Source: Viridibacillus soli (GTDB lineage Bacteria; Bacillota; Bacilli; Bacillales_A; Planococcaceae). From it: DNA of 64,000 nt. Shown here piece by piece: positions 18,882 through 29,439 of the stretch. Location of the stretch: contig NZ_JAEOAH010000001.1 of NCBI RefSeq assembly GCF_016612995.1, positions 124,001-188,000 of the forward strand, written 5' to 3'. The position numbers and the translations under genes were made by a program. Position 1 is the stretch's first letter. Every line of letters starts with the position of its first letter. A model generated the notes under the pieces. The model was given only the letters and a program-made list of their open reading frames with translations. It was not told the origin of the DNA and ran no database searches.

Positions 18882-21155
18882 TTATACCATTGGTTCGTCT
18901 GTTCCCCATTGTGATTTCTTTTTACCAACGTCTAAGTTGCCTTGTTTTTTCATTTGACGTTTTTTTAGTGAGAACCAAATTTGGGCTGCGATAAAGATTG
19001 AAGAATACATACCTGTAATTAACCCGATTAATAATGCGATCGAGAAGTTTTGGATAGATGGTGCACCAAATAGCAATAATGCTACGACTACAATAATTAC
19101 TGTTAATACTGTATTCACAGATCGTCCTAAAGTTTGACGAAGTGATTTGTTGACAATATTAGCAAGCTCTTCTTCATCTTTAATTTTACCAACACGATGT
19201 AGGTTTTCACGTATACGGTCAAACGTTACAATTGTATCGTTTATTGAATAGCCAACGATCGTTAATACTGCGGCGATAAACGTAATATCCACTTCTAAGC
19301 GGAAGAAACTAAATAACGCGACCATAAAGAATACGTCATGCAGTAATGACACAATCGCACCGACACCCATGCGCCATTCGAAACGGAAAGCTACATAAAT
19401 AATGATGCCAAGTGCAGCAAGTGACAATGCTTTGATTGCATTTTTCACTAACTCTTCTCCAACAGTTGGAGATACTGTACTGATACTTGGGTCGTGGCCA
19501 AATTCTTTCTTAAATTCTGATTTAACTTTTTTCACTTCATCTTTTGTAAAATCGTCTTTATAACGTATAACACCGATATCACTCTTATCACCAGAAATAA
19601 CAATATCTTCTGATTCAAAGCCAATTTTAGTGATGAAATCAGATACTTCATCTTTTGTTAACTTGTGCTCAGCTTGGACTTCCACTCGTGTACCACTTGA
19701 GAAATCAATACCTAAGTTAAGCTTGAAGATTCCCAAAATAGTAAATCCTGCAATAATAAAGATAAGTGAAGCTGCATAGTATTTTTTACGATTGTGCACA
19801 AAATCTAACTTATCAAAGCGTGTTGATAAATCTAATGTGTCCACGCCTTCTTCAATTTTGTGTACTTTCTTTTTACTAACACCAAACCAACCCGTTTTCC
19901 CATCAAAGTATCCGCTGTTTACAAGTAAACCTAGTAAAATACGGGTTCCCCAAACAGCTGTGATAAAGCTGACTAAAATACTAATGATTAATGTTGTTGC
20001 AAAACCTTTAACAGAGCTTGTCCCAAAGTAAAATAATACAGCTGCTGCAAGAAGCGTTGTAATATTGGCATCGAAAATAGCTGTGAATGATGATTTTGCA
20101 CCCGAATTGAATGCCGCCTTAATCGACTTACCTACGCGTAATTCCTCACGAATACGCTCGTACATTAAAATGTTGGCATCCACGGCCATCCCTACTCCAA
20201 GTACAATTGCCGCAATACCCGGTAGCGTAAGAACTGCATTAATCCAGTCAAAGATGACAAGAACTAAGAATGTGAAGATTGTTAATGTAATATTAGCGAC
20301 TAGACCTGGTAGACGGTAATATACAAGCATGAAGATAAAGATTAATGCAATACCTAAGATACTTGCAAAAATAGTACTTTTCAGCGCTTGGTCACCAAAT
20401 TGGGCACCTACTGAAGTCGAATAAATTTCATCTAATTTAACAGGTAATGCACCTGCATTTAAAACACCTTTTAAATCTTTTGTTTGTTGAACAGTGAATG
20501 TGCCTGTAATTTGAACATCTGAAGAGTTGATTACTTGTGATACGCGTGGATCCGAAACAAATTTAGGTTCTGTTTTTTTAACTTCCTCTGCGTATGAATC
20601 TTTGCCTTCTTCAAAGTCTAACCAAATGACTAACACATTATTTGGTTCTCCCATGGCTAAAATTTCTTTTGTTACTTCAGCAAATTTTGCTGGATCTTTT
20701 AATTTTAAAGTAACCATTGGGCGATTCTGATCATCAAAAGAATCCGTTGCACCGCCTTGTTTCAAATCACTTCCGTCTAACAAAATGTTGTCGTTGACAT
20801 CGCGGAATGTTAAATTGGCCTCAGTTGCCAGTAGTTCACGAGCAGATTCTTGATCCTTAACACCTGCTAATTGAACCCGGATACGTTCACCACTTTCCAC
20901 TTGAATACTCGGTTCACTTACACCAAGTGCATTTACACGACGTAAAAGTGCGTCTGTTGTATCTTTAACATCGTTTTCTGTAATCTTCGGACCATCTTTT
21001 TTTAATGGCTCTACTTGATAAAGAACTTCAAAGCCACCTTGTAAGTCTAGGCCTAGTTTAATATTGTTCAAGACTCCTTGAACAGTCGTACTCATCGTTG
21101 CGCCAAATACAACTAATAGCAACATAAAAGCAACGATTCTGCTTCTTAATTTCAT
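18882..21155 (-). CDS. secDF: Fused protein-export membrane protein SecDF
   Basis: 757 residues, the single-chain SecD-SecF form typical of Bacillus. It works with SecYEG and YajC and uses proton flow to pull exported proteins out. It has an N-terminal membrane segment, then the D-part signature GLDLQGGFEVLY (about 35), a periplasmic-like P1 domain, six membrane segments with VGMAVDANILMYERIREE (D4 motif), a linker, and the F part with LNLGIDFSSGTRVEVQ and SINDTIVTFDRIRENL. ATG at 21153-21155 follows GAGGAGG; the upstream in-frame TTG overlaps it. It ends with the motif and terminator described separately. Confidence 0.96.
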   Translation of the reverse strand: MKLRSRIVAFMLLLVVFGATMSTTVQGVLNNIKLGLDLQGGFEVLYQVEPLKKDGPKITENDVKDTTDALLRRVNALGVSEPSIQVESGERIRVQLAGVKDQESARELLATEANLTFRDVNDNILLDGSDLKQGGATDSFDDQNRPMVTLKLKDPAKFAEVTKEILAMGEPNNVLVIWLDFEEGKDSYAEEVKKTEPKFVSDPRVSQVINSSDVQITGTFTVQQTKDLKGVLNAGALPVKLDEIYSTSVGAQFGDQALKSTIFASILGIALIFIFMLVYYRLPGLVANITLTIFTFLVLVIFDWINAVLTLPGIAAIVLGVGMAVDANILMYERIREELRVGKSIKAAFNSGAKSSFTAIFDANITTLLAAAVLFYFGTSSVKGFATTLIISILVSFITAVWGTRILLGLLVNSGYFDGKTGWFGVSKKKVHKIEEGVDTLDLSTRFDKLDFVHNRKKYYAASLIFIIAGFTILGIFKLNLGIDFSSGTRVEVQAEHKLTKDEVSDFITKIGFESEDIVISGDKSDIGVIRYKDDFTKDEVKKVKSEFKKEFGHDPSISTVSPTVGEELVKNAIKALSLAALGIIIYVAFRFEWRMGVGAIVSLLHDVFFMVALFSFFRLEVDITFIAAVLTIVGYSINDTIVTFDRIRENLHRVGKIKDEEELANIVNKSLRQTLGRSVNTVLTVIIVVVALLLFGAPSIQNFSIALLIGLITGMYSSIFIAAQIWFSLKKRQMKKQGNLDVGKKKSQWGTDEPMV

Positions 21156-21443
21156 CCAAACTTCCTCCTCAAACAAATACCACGGTATGACTAGAAAAAT
21201 ATTTTATCCAATAATTTATATTATGACATGAATTTATGCATAAAGCTTGTAAAAACCTTACTACTAAATACTCATAAATTATAAAGTAGTGGCTGAAAAT
21301 CAGTAATAATCAGTTTTCAGTATAATATTCCATTTATTTCTTCACTACCGGTCTTTTTAACACAACACGTTTATTATGAAACACGTTGAGCCTACTGTCA
21401 AATCGTTCCTTTAGCATTCGCATACCGTCTTTATTACTATTTT

Positions 21444-21767
21444 CTACAGTGGTTCTTTTTGTTCTTGCTGATGTAATAGCAGTTGTAATTCATCTTGATT
21501 TAAAACAGAAAACCAATTTGATGTCTTTGATTCCTCGATTTGGGAATATGTCATGTATTGCGCAGCTGTAAGAGAAAATAAATCTTCTACTATTTCATAG
21601 GCATGCAGCGTTTGAATATTGCGTTTACGCCATTTCTTTTTCACACAAATTCCCCATATATCCTGAACAGTAACCATCTTATAACCTTGCATCTTAAACT
21701 CATTTCTCTTACTAATTAAAGCTGGTAAAAACTTTTGAAATAAATGCTCGTATTCGATAGTCATCAT
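21444..21767 (-). CDS. comN: Post-transcriptional regulator ComN-like
   Basis: 107-residue soluble protein, RBS GAGGAAGTGAA directly before the ATG. It matches the small ComN/YrzD family: an N-terminal amphipathic half (EYEHLFQKFLPALISKRNEF), VTVQDIWGICVKKKWRKR in the centre and an acidic C-terminal helix. In B. subtilis comN lies between secDF and spoVB, as here, and affects comE mRNA and division-site proteins. The assignment rests on place, size and resemblance from memory. No cysteine or catalytic motif is seen. Nothing is recognised in the gap to secDF (21156-21443) apart from a short A/T-rich hairpin near 21291-21319. Confidence 0.75.
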   Translation of the reverse strand: MMTIEYEHLFQKFLPALISKRNEFKMQGYKMVTVQDIWGICVKKKWRKRNIQTLHAYEIVEDLFSLTAAQYMTYSQIEESKTSNWFSVLNQDELQLLLHQQEQKEPL

Positions 21768-21858
21768 TTCACTTCCTCTATGGTAGTTTTATCCGCTTCT
21801 GTTCTTGCATAGGATAATTGTATACGAATTTTCTTGAATTGAGAAGGAAGGGATAGTA

Positions 21859-23376
21859 TTGACTTCTTTTTTTCATGGCACTTTCTTGTTAATGGGTGCT
21901 GTATTTTTATCTAAGCTCTTAGGTTTTTTATATCGAATGCAATTTATGAGGATTGCTGGTGAAGAGGCTGTCGGCACTTATATGACGGCTTATCCTGCTT
22001 TTATTTTCTTCCTCTCATTAATTCAACTAGGTATTCCGATTGCAGTGGCAAAAATAATTGCTGAACTGCATGCGAAAAAAAAGAAAGAACAATTAAGCGC
22101 TGTTATGAGAACAGCTACTCTATTGACCTTTCTTGCTGGCATTATTTTATTTCCACTGCTAACGTTTTTCATTCCATTTTTGTCTAATAATTTACTCCAT
22201 GACGGACAGACCACGCTTATTTTATATGTTGGATTAGCGACAGTTCCAGTTGCCGCTGCATCAGCCCTTTTAAAATCATTTTTCCAAGGGCTTGCTCGCA
22301 TTGCAGAAACAGCTTGGTCTCAAACGATGGAACAAATTATTCGTATCATTCTCATCACATTTTTACTCCCATATGGCGTGCATGCAGATGAGCCCGCTCA
22401 AACTGCTGCATTTGCAATGCTCATTACAGCGATTGCCGAAGTTTTTGCTTTCCTTTATTTATATTGGCATTATCGAAAAGTAAAGCGCTCTAGTGTTTTA
22501 CAGCCAACTAAAGAATATTACCCACCAAATCCTATATTTAAAATTGCTCTTCCTTCAACTGGCAGTAGAATTTTCGGGACATTTACATGGTTTTTAGAGC
22601 CTATTGTCTTTTTAAAAGCCCTAACTCTTGCAGGCATGACGGCCGCAGTTGCTACGAAATTATACGGTGTTATATCAGGTGTATTAATTCCGTTATTATT
22701 ATTCCCAGCATTTGTGCCATACGCTCTATCTGTTGTGCTCATACCAGCAGTTAGTGATGCGGTGGCTCGTGGCAATCAGCGTTTATTGAAAGACCGTGTC
22801 CATATTTCACTAAGGCTGTCGACGCTTGTCGGTTGCTTTGCAGCGACGTATTTCTTTATTCATGGTGATGAACTTGCGATGAAGCTCTTTCATTTAGAAG
22901 AAAATCGCGGTTATGTGAAATTATTATCGCCTGTCTTTTTCTTTTATTATATCCAAAGCCCTTTAAATTCGATTCTCCAAGCAATTGATGAAGCGAATGC
23001 AGCGATGATGAATGCAGTATATGGTGGTATCGGTAAACTTTTTGTTATGTTCGTTCTTGCCTCTCAGTCTGGGTTACAGGAAAAAGGTGCAGTCATTGCG
23101 ATTGGTTTCGGCGTTCTTGTCACATCCTTTTTACATATCGCAACCATTCGCCAGAAAAAATACATGCAAACAGGTTTCCGCTTATTTATCATTCCTTATG
23201 CTATCTTTATTTTCGTTGTCGTACTGCGAACGATTCTAATGCCGACTACAGGTCTTTCCGTTGTTGAGAATAGCGCCATTACACTTGGCATTCTGTTTGG
23301 GCTTTTATCGCTCTTCCATCAAATTAGATGGCGTGATTTCATGTATTTAACAAAAACAATTCGGAAACGACTATAA
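21859..23376 (+). CDS. spoVB: Stage V sporulation protein B-like lipid flippase (MOP superfamily)
   Basis: 505-residue integral membrane protein with about 14 predicted membrane segments, of the polysaccharide-transport/MVF fold. SpoVB moves a lipid-linked precursor needed for spore cortex peptidoglycan. Seen: FLSKLLGFLYRMQFMRIAGEEAVG near the start is split by the first helix, typical for SpoVB; then IPIAVAKIIAELHAKK. The start is TTG at 21859 with GGAAGGG 7 nt upstream. It is divergent from comN and converges with the DUF421 gene, overlapping its stop by 6 bp. Confidence 0.9.
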   Translation: MTSFFHGTFLLMGAVFLSKLLGFLYRMQFMRIAGEEAVGTYMTAYPAFIFFLSLIQLGIPIAVAKIIAELHAKKKKEQLSAVMRTATLLTFLAGIILFPLLTFFIPFLSNNLLHDGQTTLILYVGLATVPVAAASALLKSFFQGLARIAETAWSQTMEQIIRIILITFLLPYGVHADEPAQTAAFAMLITAIAEVFAFLYLYWHYRKVKRSSVLQPTKEYYPPNPIFKIALPSTGSRIFGTFTWFLEPIVFLKALTLAGMTAAVATKLYGVISGVLIPLLLFPAFVPYALSVVLIPAVSDAVARGNQRLLKDRVHISLRLSTLVGCFAATYFFIHGDELAMKLFHLEENRGYVKLLSPVFFFYYIQSPLNSILQAIDEANAAMMNAVYGGIGKLFVMFVLASQSGLQEKGAVIAIGFGVLVTSFLHIATIRQKKYMQTGFRLFIIPYAIFIFVVVLRTILMPTTGLSVVENSAITLGILFGLLSLFHQIRWRDFMYLTKTIRKRL

Positions 23377-24012
23377 TGCCGACTCCTTTTTTTGCACATG
23401 CAGTTCATCATTTTCAAAGCAGCAATAGAACACTTCTGTAACGTCAATGATATCTTGCTCCAATAGTTTTTCCTTTAACCATCCTTCCGTTTTTTGTATT
23501 AACTTGATATGACGATTTTGTACCTCTCCATCAACAATTAACGGTAGAATGGGGGGGTCTTCATCTTTCACGAAGACAGAAAGGTTGCCAGACGGCTCTA
23601 AATAGGCGTAGGAAACTTGCTGAACAGAGCCTACCTGCTGTTCTCTTAACTGCTGAAATAAATCATCTAAATTATAACGTTGCTTCTTCATTTCTTTTTC
23701 CATAATAACGCCATCCCGAATAATCGTAACTGGGGCGCCCTCAATTAAATCCCTGAATTTTTTATTTTTTAAAGTTATAAATGACATGATAACTTGAATA
23801 ATGAGCAACATAATCATCGGCAAAATAGAGTCCAATATTTTGCGCTGCGGATCACTAATAGCAAATGCCGCGACTTCTGCGATGAATATGAATATGACAA
23901 GGTCAATCACGCTAAGCTCTCCAACCTCTCGCTTTCCCATGAGGCGAAAAATAATCAAAATAACAAAATATAACAAGAAAGTACGAAATGAGATGATTAC
24001 TAAATCGTTCAT
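23371..24012 (-). CDS. DUF421/YetF-family membrane protein (YrbG-like)
   Basis: 213 residues. Three N-terminal membrane helices (ISFRTFLLYFVILIIFRLMG, VIDLVIFIFIAEVAAF, ILPMIMLLIIQVIMSF) carry the family signature MGKREVGELSVIDLV. A cytosolic alpha/beta domain follows, with IEGAPVTIIRDG, YNLDDLFQQLRE and SYAYLEPSGNLSV. The role is not settled; relatives are linked to spore or envelope functions. ATG at 24010-24012 has AAAGGAG 6 nt upstream; 33 upstream codons are open but have no ribosome-binding site. It overlaps the 3' end of spoVB by 6 bp, tail to tail. B. subtilis yrbG has the same place. Confidence 0.87.
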   Translation of the reverse strand: MNDLVIISFRTFLLYFVILIIFRLMGKREVGELSVIDLVIFIFIAEVAAFAISDPQRKILDSILPMIMLLIIQVIMSFITLKNKKFRDLIEGAPVTIIRDGVIMEKEMKKQRYNLDDLFQQLREQQVGSVQQVSYAYLEPSGNLSVFVKDEDPPILPLIVDGEVQNRHIKLIQKTEGWLKEKLLEQDIIDVTEVFYCCFENDELHVQKKESAL

Positions 24013-24150
24013 AAACGACTCCTTTTTCCATATAGATTGCGCAATATTTAGAAATTCATACAAAAAAAGCATCGAATTTGCTTTTGGTTTTTTAACATTT
24101 AATCTGTTCAATCTATTTTGGATTTTACGTTCACTAAGGATAATATGTCA

Positions 24151-24196
24151 AAAAAAAGACTACTCTACACTTTTAAGTGTGGAGTAGTCTTTTTTA
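24151..24196 (-). terminator. Terminator after yajC
   Basis: A near-perfect stem around GACTACTC-TACACTT and AAGTGTG-GAGTAGTC with T-runs on both sides, so it may act in both directions. It is similar in sequence to the secDF terminator. Confidence 0.93.
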
Positions 24197-24211
24197 ACGA
24201 CCGCCTTCAGC
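24196..24211 (-). repeat. Dispersed post-stop motif, copy 2 (yajC)
   Basis: GCTGAAGG-CGG-TCGTT on the minus strand, 2 nt after the yajC stop and directly before the terminator. Confidence 0.7.
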
Positions 24212-24213
24212 TT

Positions 24214-24504
24214 TTACTTGTCCAAAGATACTTCAGATGTTGTTGAGCTTTCTACAATACGGCCTACTGCTGCGCGTTCGAAACGCATTTTTGTGCCGTC
24301 TGAAACTTTAATGATAACTGTTGTATCGTCAACCGCGTCTACTTCACCGTGTAATCCACCGATCGTCACGATTTTGTTACCGCGAGATAATTCATTTTGC
24401 ATTTGAGACGTTTTTTTACGTTGTTTTTGTGCTGGACGAATTAATAATAAGTACATCACACCAAACATTAGAATTATCGGACCAATTCCGCTAATAATAT
24501 CCAT
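24214..24504 (-). CDS. yajC: Preprotein translocase subunit YajC
   Basis: 96 residues: one N-terminal membrane helix (ISGIGPIILMFGVMYLLLI) directly followed by the family signature RPAQKQRKK, then a small cytosolic beta domain (GNKIVTIGGLHGEVDAV). It binds SecDF and supports secretion. AAAGGAGG lies upstream of the ATG. It is the last gene of the ruvA-ruvB-queA-tgt-yajC unit. Its product works with SecDF, encoded 3 kb away, and both genes share the same 3' motif and a similar terminator. Confidence 0.95.
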   Translation of the reverse strand: MDIISGIGPIILMFGVMYLLLIRPAQKQRKKTSQMQNELSRGNKIVTIGGLHGEVDAVDDTTVIIKVSDGTKMRFERAAVGRIVESSTTSEVSLDK

Positions 24505-24548
24505 TAAATAAAATCCTCCTTTCTATATCTTTCAATAGTATACAAGAA

Positions 24549-25694
<1,146 letters not shown>

Positions 25695-26747
25695 TTAATT
25701 TCCTTTCTGTGCTTTTGGGCGGATAAACATCGCGTCGCCAAAGCTAAAGAAGCGATAGCGTTCCTGTACAGCGATATTATAAGCATTTAATATTATTTCA
25801 CGCGTTGTTAATGCACTCACTAGCATTACTAACGTTGATTTTGGTAAATGGAAGTTTGTGATTAAACCATCAATTACTTTATATTCAAAACCTGGGTAGA
25901 TGAAAATCGCAGTCCAGCCACTATCTGCTACAAGTTTCCCATCATGGCGCTCTGCAATTGTTTCAAGTGTACGAGTAGACGTTGTGCCTACTGAGATTAC
26001 ACTGCCGCCCTTTTGTTTTGTCTCGTTAATAAGCGCTGCTGTTTCTGCTGATAAATGATAGAATTCAGAGTGCATTTCATGTGTTTCAATCGTTTCTACA
26101 TTGACAGGGCGGAATGTTCCTAAGCCTACATGTAATGTTAAGAAAGTGACTTTGACACCTTTTGCACGGATTTCATCTAATAATTCTTCAGTGAAGTGTA
26201 GACCTGCTGTTGGGGCTGCTGCTGAACCACGCTCTTTCGCAAAAACAGTTTGATAACGATCTTGGTCATCTAATTTTTCACGAATATAAGGTGGTAGAGG
26301 CATCTCACCAAGTTGGTCTAAAATTTCGTAGAAAATACCTTCGTAGTCAAATTTGAATAGTCTGCCACCATGATCTAACTCACCTGTACATGTCGCTTTT
26401 AGTAAGCCTTCACCAAATGTAATTTCAGTGCCTATTTTCACACGTTTCGCAGGTTTCACAAGTGTTTCCCATTCATCTTCGTTAGCCGTTTGTTTTAATA
26501 ATAAAACCTCGACATGTGCACCTGTTTCTTCCTTCACACCCATTAAGCGTGCAGGCAATACACGTGTATCATTTAATACGAGGCAATCACCTTCATGCAG
26601 TTCTTCGATAATATCACGGAATGTATGATGTGTCACTTCGCCGGACTCACGGTCTACTACCATCAAGCGGCTTGAAGTACGGTCTTTTAAAGGTGTTTGT
26701 GCAATTAATTCTTCTGGTAATGCAAAATCAAAGTCTTCTAATTTCAT
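25695..26747 (-). CDS. queA: S-adenosylmethionine:tRNA ribosyltransferase-isomerase
   Basis: 350 residues. It transfers the ribosyl part of SAM to preQ1 in tRNA, giving epoxyqueuosine, the step after Tgt. Family signatures: [14 protein letters not shown] at the N-terminus, [11 protein letters not shown] (about 58), [10 protein letters not shown] (about 170), [11 protein letters not shown] and [15 protein letters not shown] at the C-terminus. It is 18 nt downstream of ruvB and 3 nt upstream of tgt, so it is clearly in an operon. I saw no preQ1 riboswitch before it. Confidence 0.97.
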   Translation of the reverse strand: MKLEDFDFALPEELIAQTPLKDRTSSRLMVVDRESGEVTHHTFRDIIEELHEGDCLVLNDTRVLPARLMGVKEETGAHVEVLLLKQTANEDEWETLVKPAKRVKIGTEITFGEGLLKATCTGELDHGGRLFKFDYEGIFYEILDQLGEMPLPPYIREKLDDQDRYQTVFAKERGSAAAPTAGLHFTEELLDEIRAKGVKVTFLTLHVGLGTFRPVNVETIETHEMHSEFYHLSAETAALINETKQKGGSVISVGTTSTRTLETIAERHDGKLVADSGWTAIFIYPGFEYKVIDGLITNFHLPKSTLVMLVSALTTREIILNAYNIAVQERYRFFSFGDAMFIRPKAQKGN

Positions 26748-26765
26748 TATTAACTTCCTTTTGTT

Positions 26766-27770
26766 TTAGGTTTGTGATGGTAACGGGTAACCAAAATGCT
26801 CATAAGCAAGGGCGGTTGCTAAGCGTCCTCTAGGCGTTCGCTGTACGAAACCAATCTGCATTAAATAGGGCTCATAGACATCCTCAATCGTCATAGATTC
26901 TTCCCCAATACTTGCAGCAATTGTATCTAAACCAACCGGGCCTCCACGGAAACGTTCAATCATCGTCGAAATTAACTTGTGATCGATATGATCTAGACCT
27001 AACGGATCAACTTGTAGTAACTCGAGTGCAGCTTGTGCCATTTCTAGCGTAATGTCACCGTCACCAATGACTTGCGCATAATCTCGAACTCGCTTCAATA
27101 AACGGTTTGCAATACGAGGCGTCCCACGAGAACGGCGGGCAATTTCCCCTGCTGCTATTTTATCAATTTTCACCTCAAAAAGTTCAGCACTTCTACAAAC
27201 AATTTCAGTTAATGAAAGTTCGTCATAATAATCGAGGCGTAGCAACACGCCAAAACGATCTCGTAGTGGTGCTGATAGTGCGCCTGCTCTAGTAGTTGCT
27301 CCTACTAATGTAAAAGGAGGTAGGTCAAGTCGGACAGAGCGTGCTGCAGGTCCTTTCCCAACGACGATATCTAAACAAAAATCTTCCATTGCAGGATAAA
27401 GTACTTCCTCAATGGCGCGTGGTAGGCGATGAATTTCATCAATAAAAAGAACGTCTCCTGGCTCAAGCGAACTAACAATTGCCGCCAAATCCCCAGGACG
27501 CTCAATAGCTGGTCCGCTGGTCATGCGAATCTTGACATTCATCTCATTGGCGATAACAGCCGCTAAAGTCGTTTTACCAAGCCCTGGAGGTCCATAAAGA
27601 AGCACGTGGTCTAAACTTTCTTCACGCATTTTCGCTGCTTCGATAAATATTTTCAAGTTATCTTTTACTTTTTGCTGCCCAATGTATTGAGCTAAATTTT
27701 GAGGACGTAGTGACAACTCAAACTGCTCATCAAAATTAGATATTTCGCCGGATATAACGCGCTCGTCCAT
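26766..27770 (-). CDS. ruvB: Holliday junction branch-migration helicase RuvB
   Basis: 334-residue AAA+ motor that drives branch migration with RuvA. Walker [10 protein letters not shown] (about 60), Walker [10 protein letters not shown] (about 110), sensor GATTRAG and arginine-finger region PLRDRFG. The C-terminal winged helix follows ([15 protein letters not shown] and [10 protein letters not shown]). GGAGGAATAGTTC precedes the ATG. It is 19 nt after ruvA. Confidence 0.97.
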   Translation of the reverse strand: MDERVISGEISNFDEQFELSLRPQNLAQYIGQQKVKDNLKIFIEAAKMREESLDHVLLYGPPGLGKTTLAAVIANEMNVKIRMTSGPAIERPGDLAAIVSSLEPGDVLFIDEIHRLPRAIEEVLYPAMEDFCLDIVVGKGPAARSVRLDLPPFTLVGATTRAGALSAPLRDRFGVLLRLDYYDELSLTEIVCRSAELFEVKIDKIAAGEIARRSRGTPRIANRLLKRVRDYAQVIGDGDITLEMAQAALELLQVDPLGLDHIDHKLISTMIERFRGGPVGLDTIAASIGEESMTIEDVYEPYLMQIGFVQRTPRGRLATALAYEHFGYPLPSQT

Positions 27771-27789
27771 GAACTATTCCTCCTTTCAT

Positions 27790-28410
27790 TTATTTTTGTT
27801 TCAACAATAGTTGTAATGCTCGTTTCATATATGCTTCAGTTGATGTCAATTTGTTATCCTCATCTAACTGTGGACGAATTTTCGTTAGCTCACGTTCAGA
27901 ATAGCCAAGAGCTGTTAACGCTAATAATGCCTCTTCCAGCTCATGTTTATTCGCATTCACACCAAATAGTGGCAACTCATCTTCTGTACTCGGTAACTCG
28001 ACATTTTCAAGTAACGCATCTAGTTTCCCTTTTAGGTCGAGAATCATTTGTCGAGCTGTTTTCTTCCCAACACCCGGGAATTTCACGAGGAATACTTCAT
28101 CTTCCTGTTCAATTGCTTGAATAACTTGAGATGGATTGCCACTCGCCAAAATTGCCATCGCTCCTTTTGGGCCAATACCTGATACTTGAATGAGCTTACG
28201 GAATAATTCGCGCTGCTCTAATGATTGAAAAGCAAATAAAAGCTGCGCATCTTCTCTTATATGGTGATGTGTAAAAACCTGCAGAGATTCTTTTTGTACA
28301 CGGAATGCAAAGGGATTTGGCGTATACAGCTGCCAACCAATTCCTTGCTGTTCCATGACGATATATTCAGGAGTAACTCTTGTTACTTGTCCAATTATGT
28401 AGTCATACAT
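27790..28410 (-). CDS. ruvA: Holliday junction DNA-binding protein RuvA
   Basis: 206 residues. OB-fold N-terminal domain (MYDYIIGQVTRVTPEYIV), two helix-hairpin-helix motifs (LIQVSGIGPKGAMAIL and LVKFPGVGKKTARQMI) that grip the junction, and a C-terminal domain for RuvB contact (LEEALLALTALGYSERE). AAGGAGAATTGCC precedes the ATG. It is the first gene of the ruvAB-queA-tgt-yajC unit. The gap before it (28411-28571) holds only its upstream region and the terminator of the opposite end of the safA unit. Confidence 0.96.
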   Translation of the reverse strand: MYDYIIGQVTRVTPEYIVMEQQGIGWQLYTPNPFAFRVQKESLQVFTHHHIREDAQLLFAFQSLEQRELFRKLIQVSGIGPKGAMAILASGNPSQVIQAIEQEDEVFLVKFPGVGKKTARQMILDLKGKLDALLENVELPSTEDELPLFGVNANKHELEEALLALTALGYSERELTKIRPQLDEDNKLTSTEAYMKRALQLLLKQK

Positions 28411-28494
28411 GGCAATTCTCCTTATATTCAGCGCTATGATTATAGCATAATATTCTTCTTGTTAGAATGTCAGACCTTTGTCCAAATGACAGTA

Positions 28495-28524
28495 GAAAAA
28501 GATAGATCGCCTTGGCGATCTATC
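28495..28524 (-). terminator. Terminator after the coat-kinase gene
   Basis: Perfect 11-bp stem GATAGATCGCC / GGCGATCTATC (28501-28524) with a 2-nt loop, followed by TTTTTC on the minus strand. Confidence 0.85.
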
Positions 28525-28571
28525 TGAACATTTATCTGGCGTACCTTTCTCAAAAAAGACAAACACCTATT

Positions 28572-29435
28572 CTATTTCAGACTTCCACTATCATACCATA
28601 ATTTCGGCCAAGATGAGAGTGCCACATGCGTAAATGCCACAAGTTCTTCGATGAAAGCCTTTTTACGCTGAGTTGCAATGACATCCACATAGAGCCATTC
28701 TCTTAACAACTCATTTGGATAACGAACCGCCAGTAGTCGCTCCTTCGGTAATCCACGTAAAAGTGGCTGTTCCTCTAAAAGTTTAGGCAAATTATAATCT
28801 ACATGCGGGAGTACTCGATGCATCCACATAATGATTTCATCTTCAGCATGACCAACAGCCGCTAAGTCAAAATCAATTAAATACAACTTGCCCTGCTCTG
28901 TCATTAAAAAATTATGATGCACAACATCCCCGTGCAAAATCGTCGGTTTGCTGTTTTTTACAAACTTCATGCTTTTAAGTGCTTGCTCTGCATAAATAAT
29001 AAGTTGATCCACAGCTGGTGCGCCTAAAAACTTCGCAATCTGCTCTCTTTTTGCCTGGAATTTCAGTAAACGATCATGCCATTTTAACTGTAAATTATAT
29101 TGTGGAAAAAATACCCCTAGCTCAGACCAGTTAATATCATTATTTGTTGCGTGTAACTGATATAACAATTCTAACGTTTTTGTCCGTTCTTCAACGCGAC
29201 TAAATTTTGCAGAATGCACATTTGATACCCATGGCTGCACGATAGTAGCAGGGTCATCACTTGCAATAACCGGTAAAATATTTGGAAATTTGACCTTCTT
29301 TAATTGCTGATGAATTATACGAATCTTATCTGCCGTCGTTTTATTCGCATAGCGTTTAATCGAATAATTATGCCCATTTATAGTCCATTGCCAAACATTT
29401 GGCTTTATCCTTCTGAAAGTACCACTCTGATTCAC
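28572..29435 (-). CDS. Spore-coat-type kinase (CotS/YsxE-like, APH fold)
   Basis: About 287 residues with the aminoglycoside-phosphotransferase fold. Catalytic loop KPTILHGDVVHHNFL (HGD...N) and metal-binding LYLIDFDLAAVGHAEDEI are intact. The N-lobe is YSIKRYANKT with a conserved Lys. The reading frame is open to 29705, but upstream of 29440 it runs inside safA in another frame and reads low-complexity Asn/Cys-rich text, so that part is not real. I place the start at GTG 29433-29435, four bases after the safA stop; its ribosome-binding site is poor and coupling to safA translation is likely. In B. subtilis YsxE lies next to spoVID, the SafA partner. A coat role is inferred. Confidence 0.72.
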   Translation of the reverse strand: MNQSGTFRRIKPNVWQWTINGHNYSIKRYANKTTADKIRIIHQQLKKVKFPNILPVIASDDPATIVQPWVSNVHSAKFSRVEERTKTLELLYQLHATNNDINWSELGVFFPQYNLQLKWHDRLLKFQAKREQIAKFLGAPAVDQLIIYAEQALKSMKFVKNSKPTILHGDVVHHNFLMTEQGKLYLIDFDLAAVGHAEDEIIMWMHRVLPHVDYNLPKLLEEQPLLRGLPKERLLAVRYPNELLREWLYVDVIATQRKKAFIEELVAFTHVALSSWPKLWYDSGSLK

Positions 29436-29439
29436 ATTA

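Noticed and set aside
26748-26765. preQ1 riboswitch before queA
   Set aside because: Only 18 nt separate ruvB and queA, too short, and no such core was seen before ruvA.
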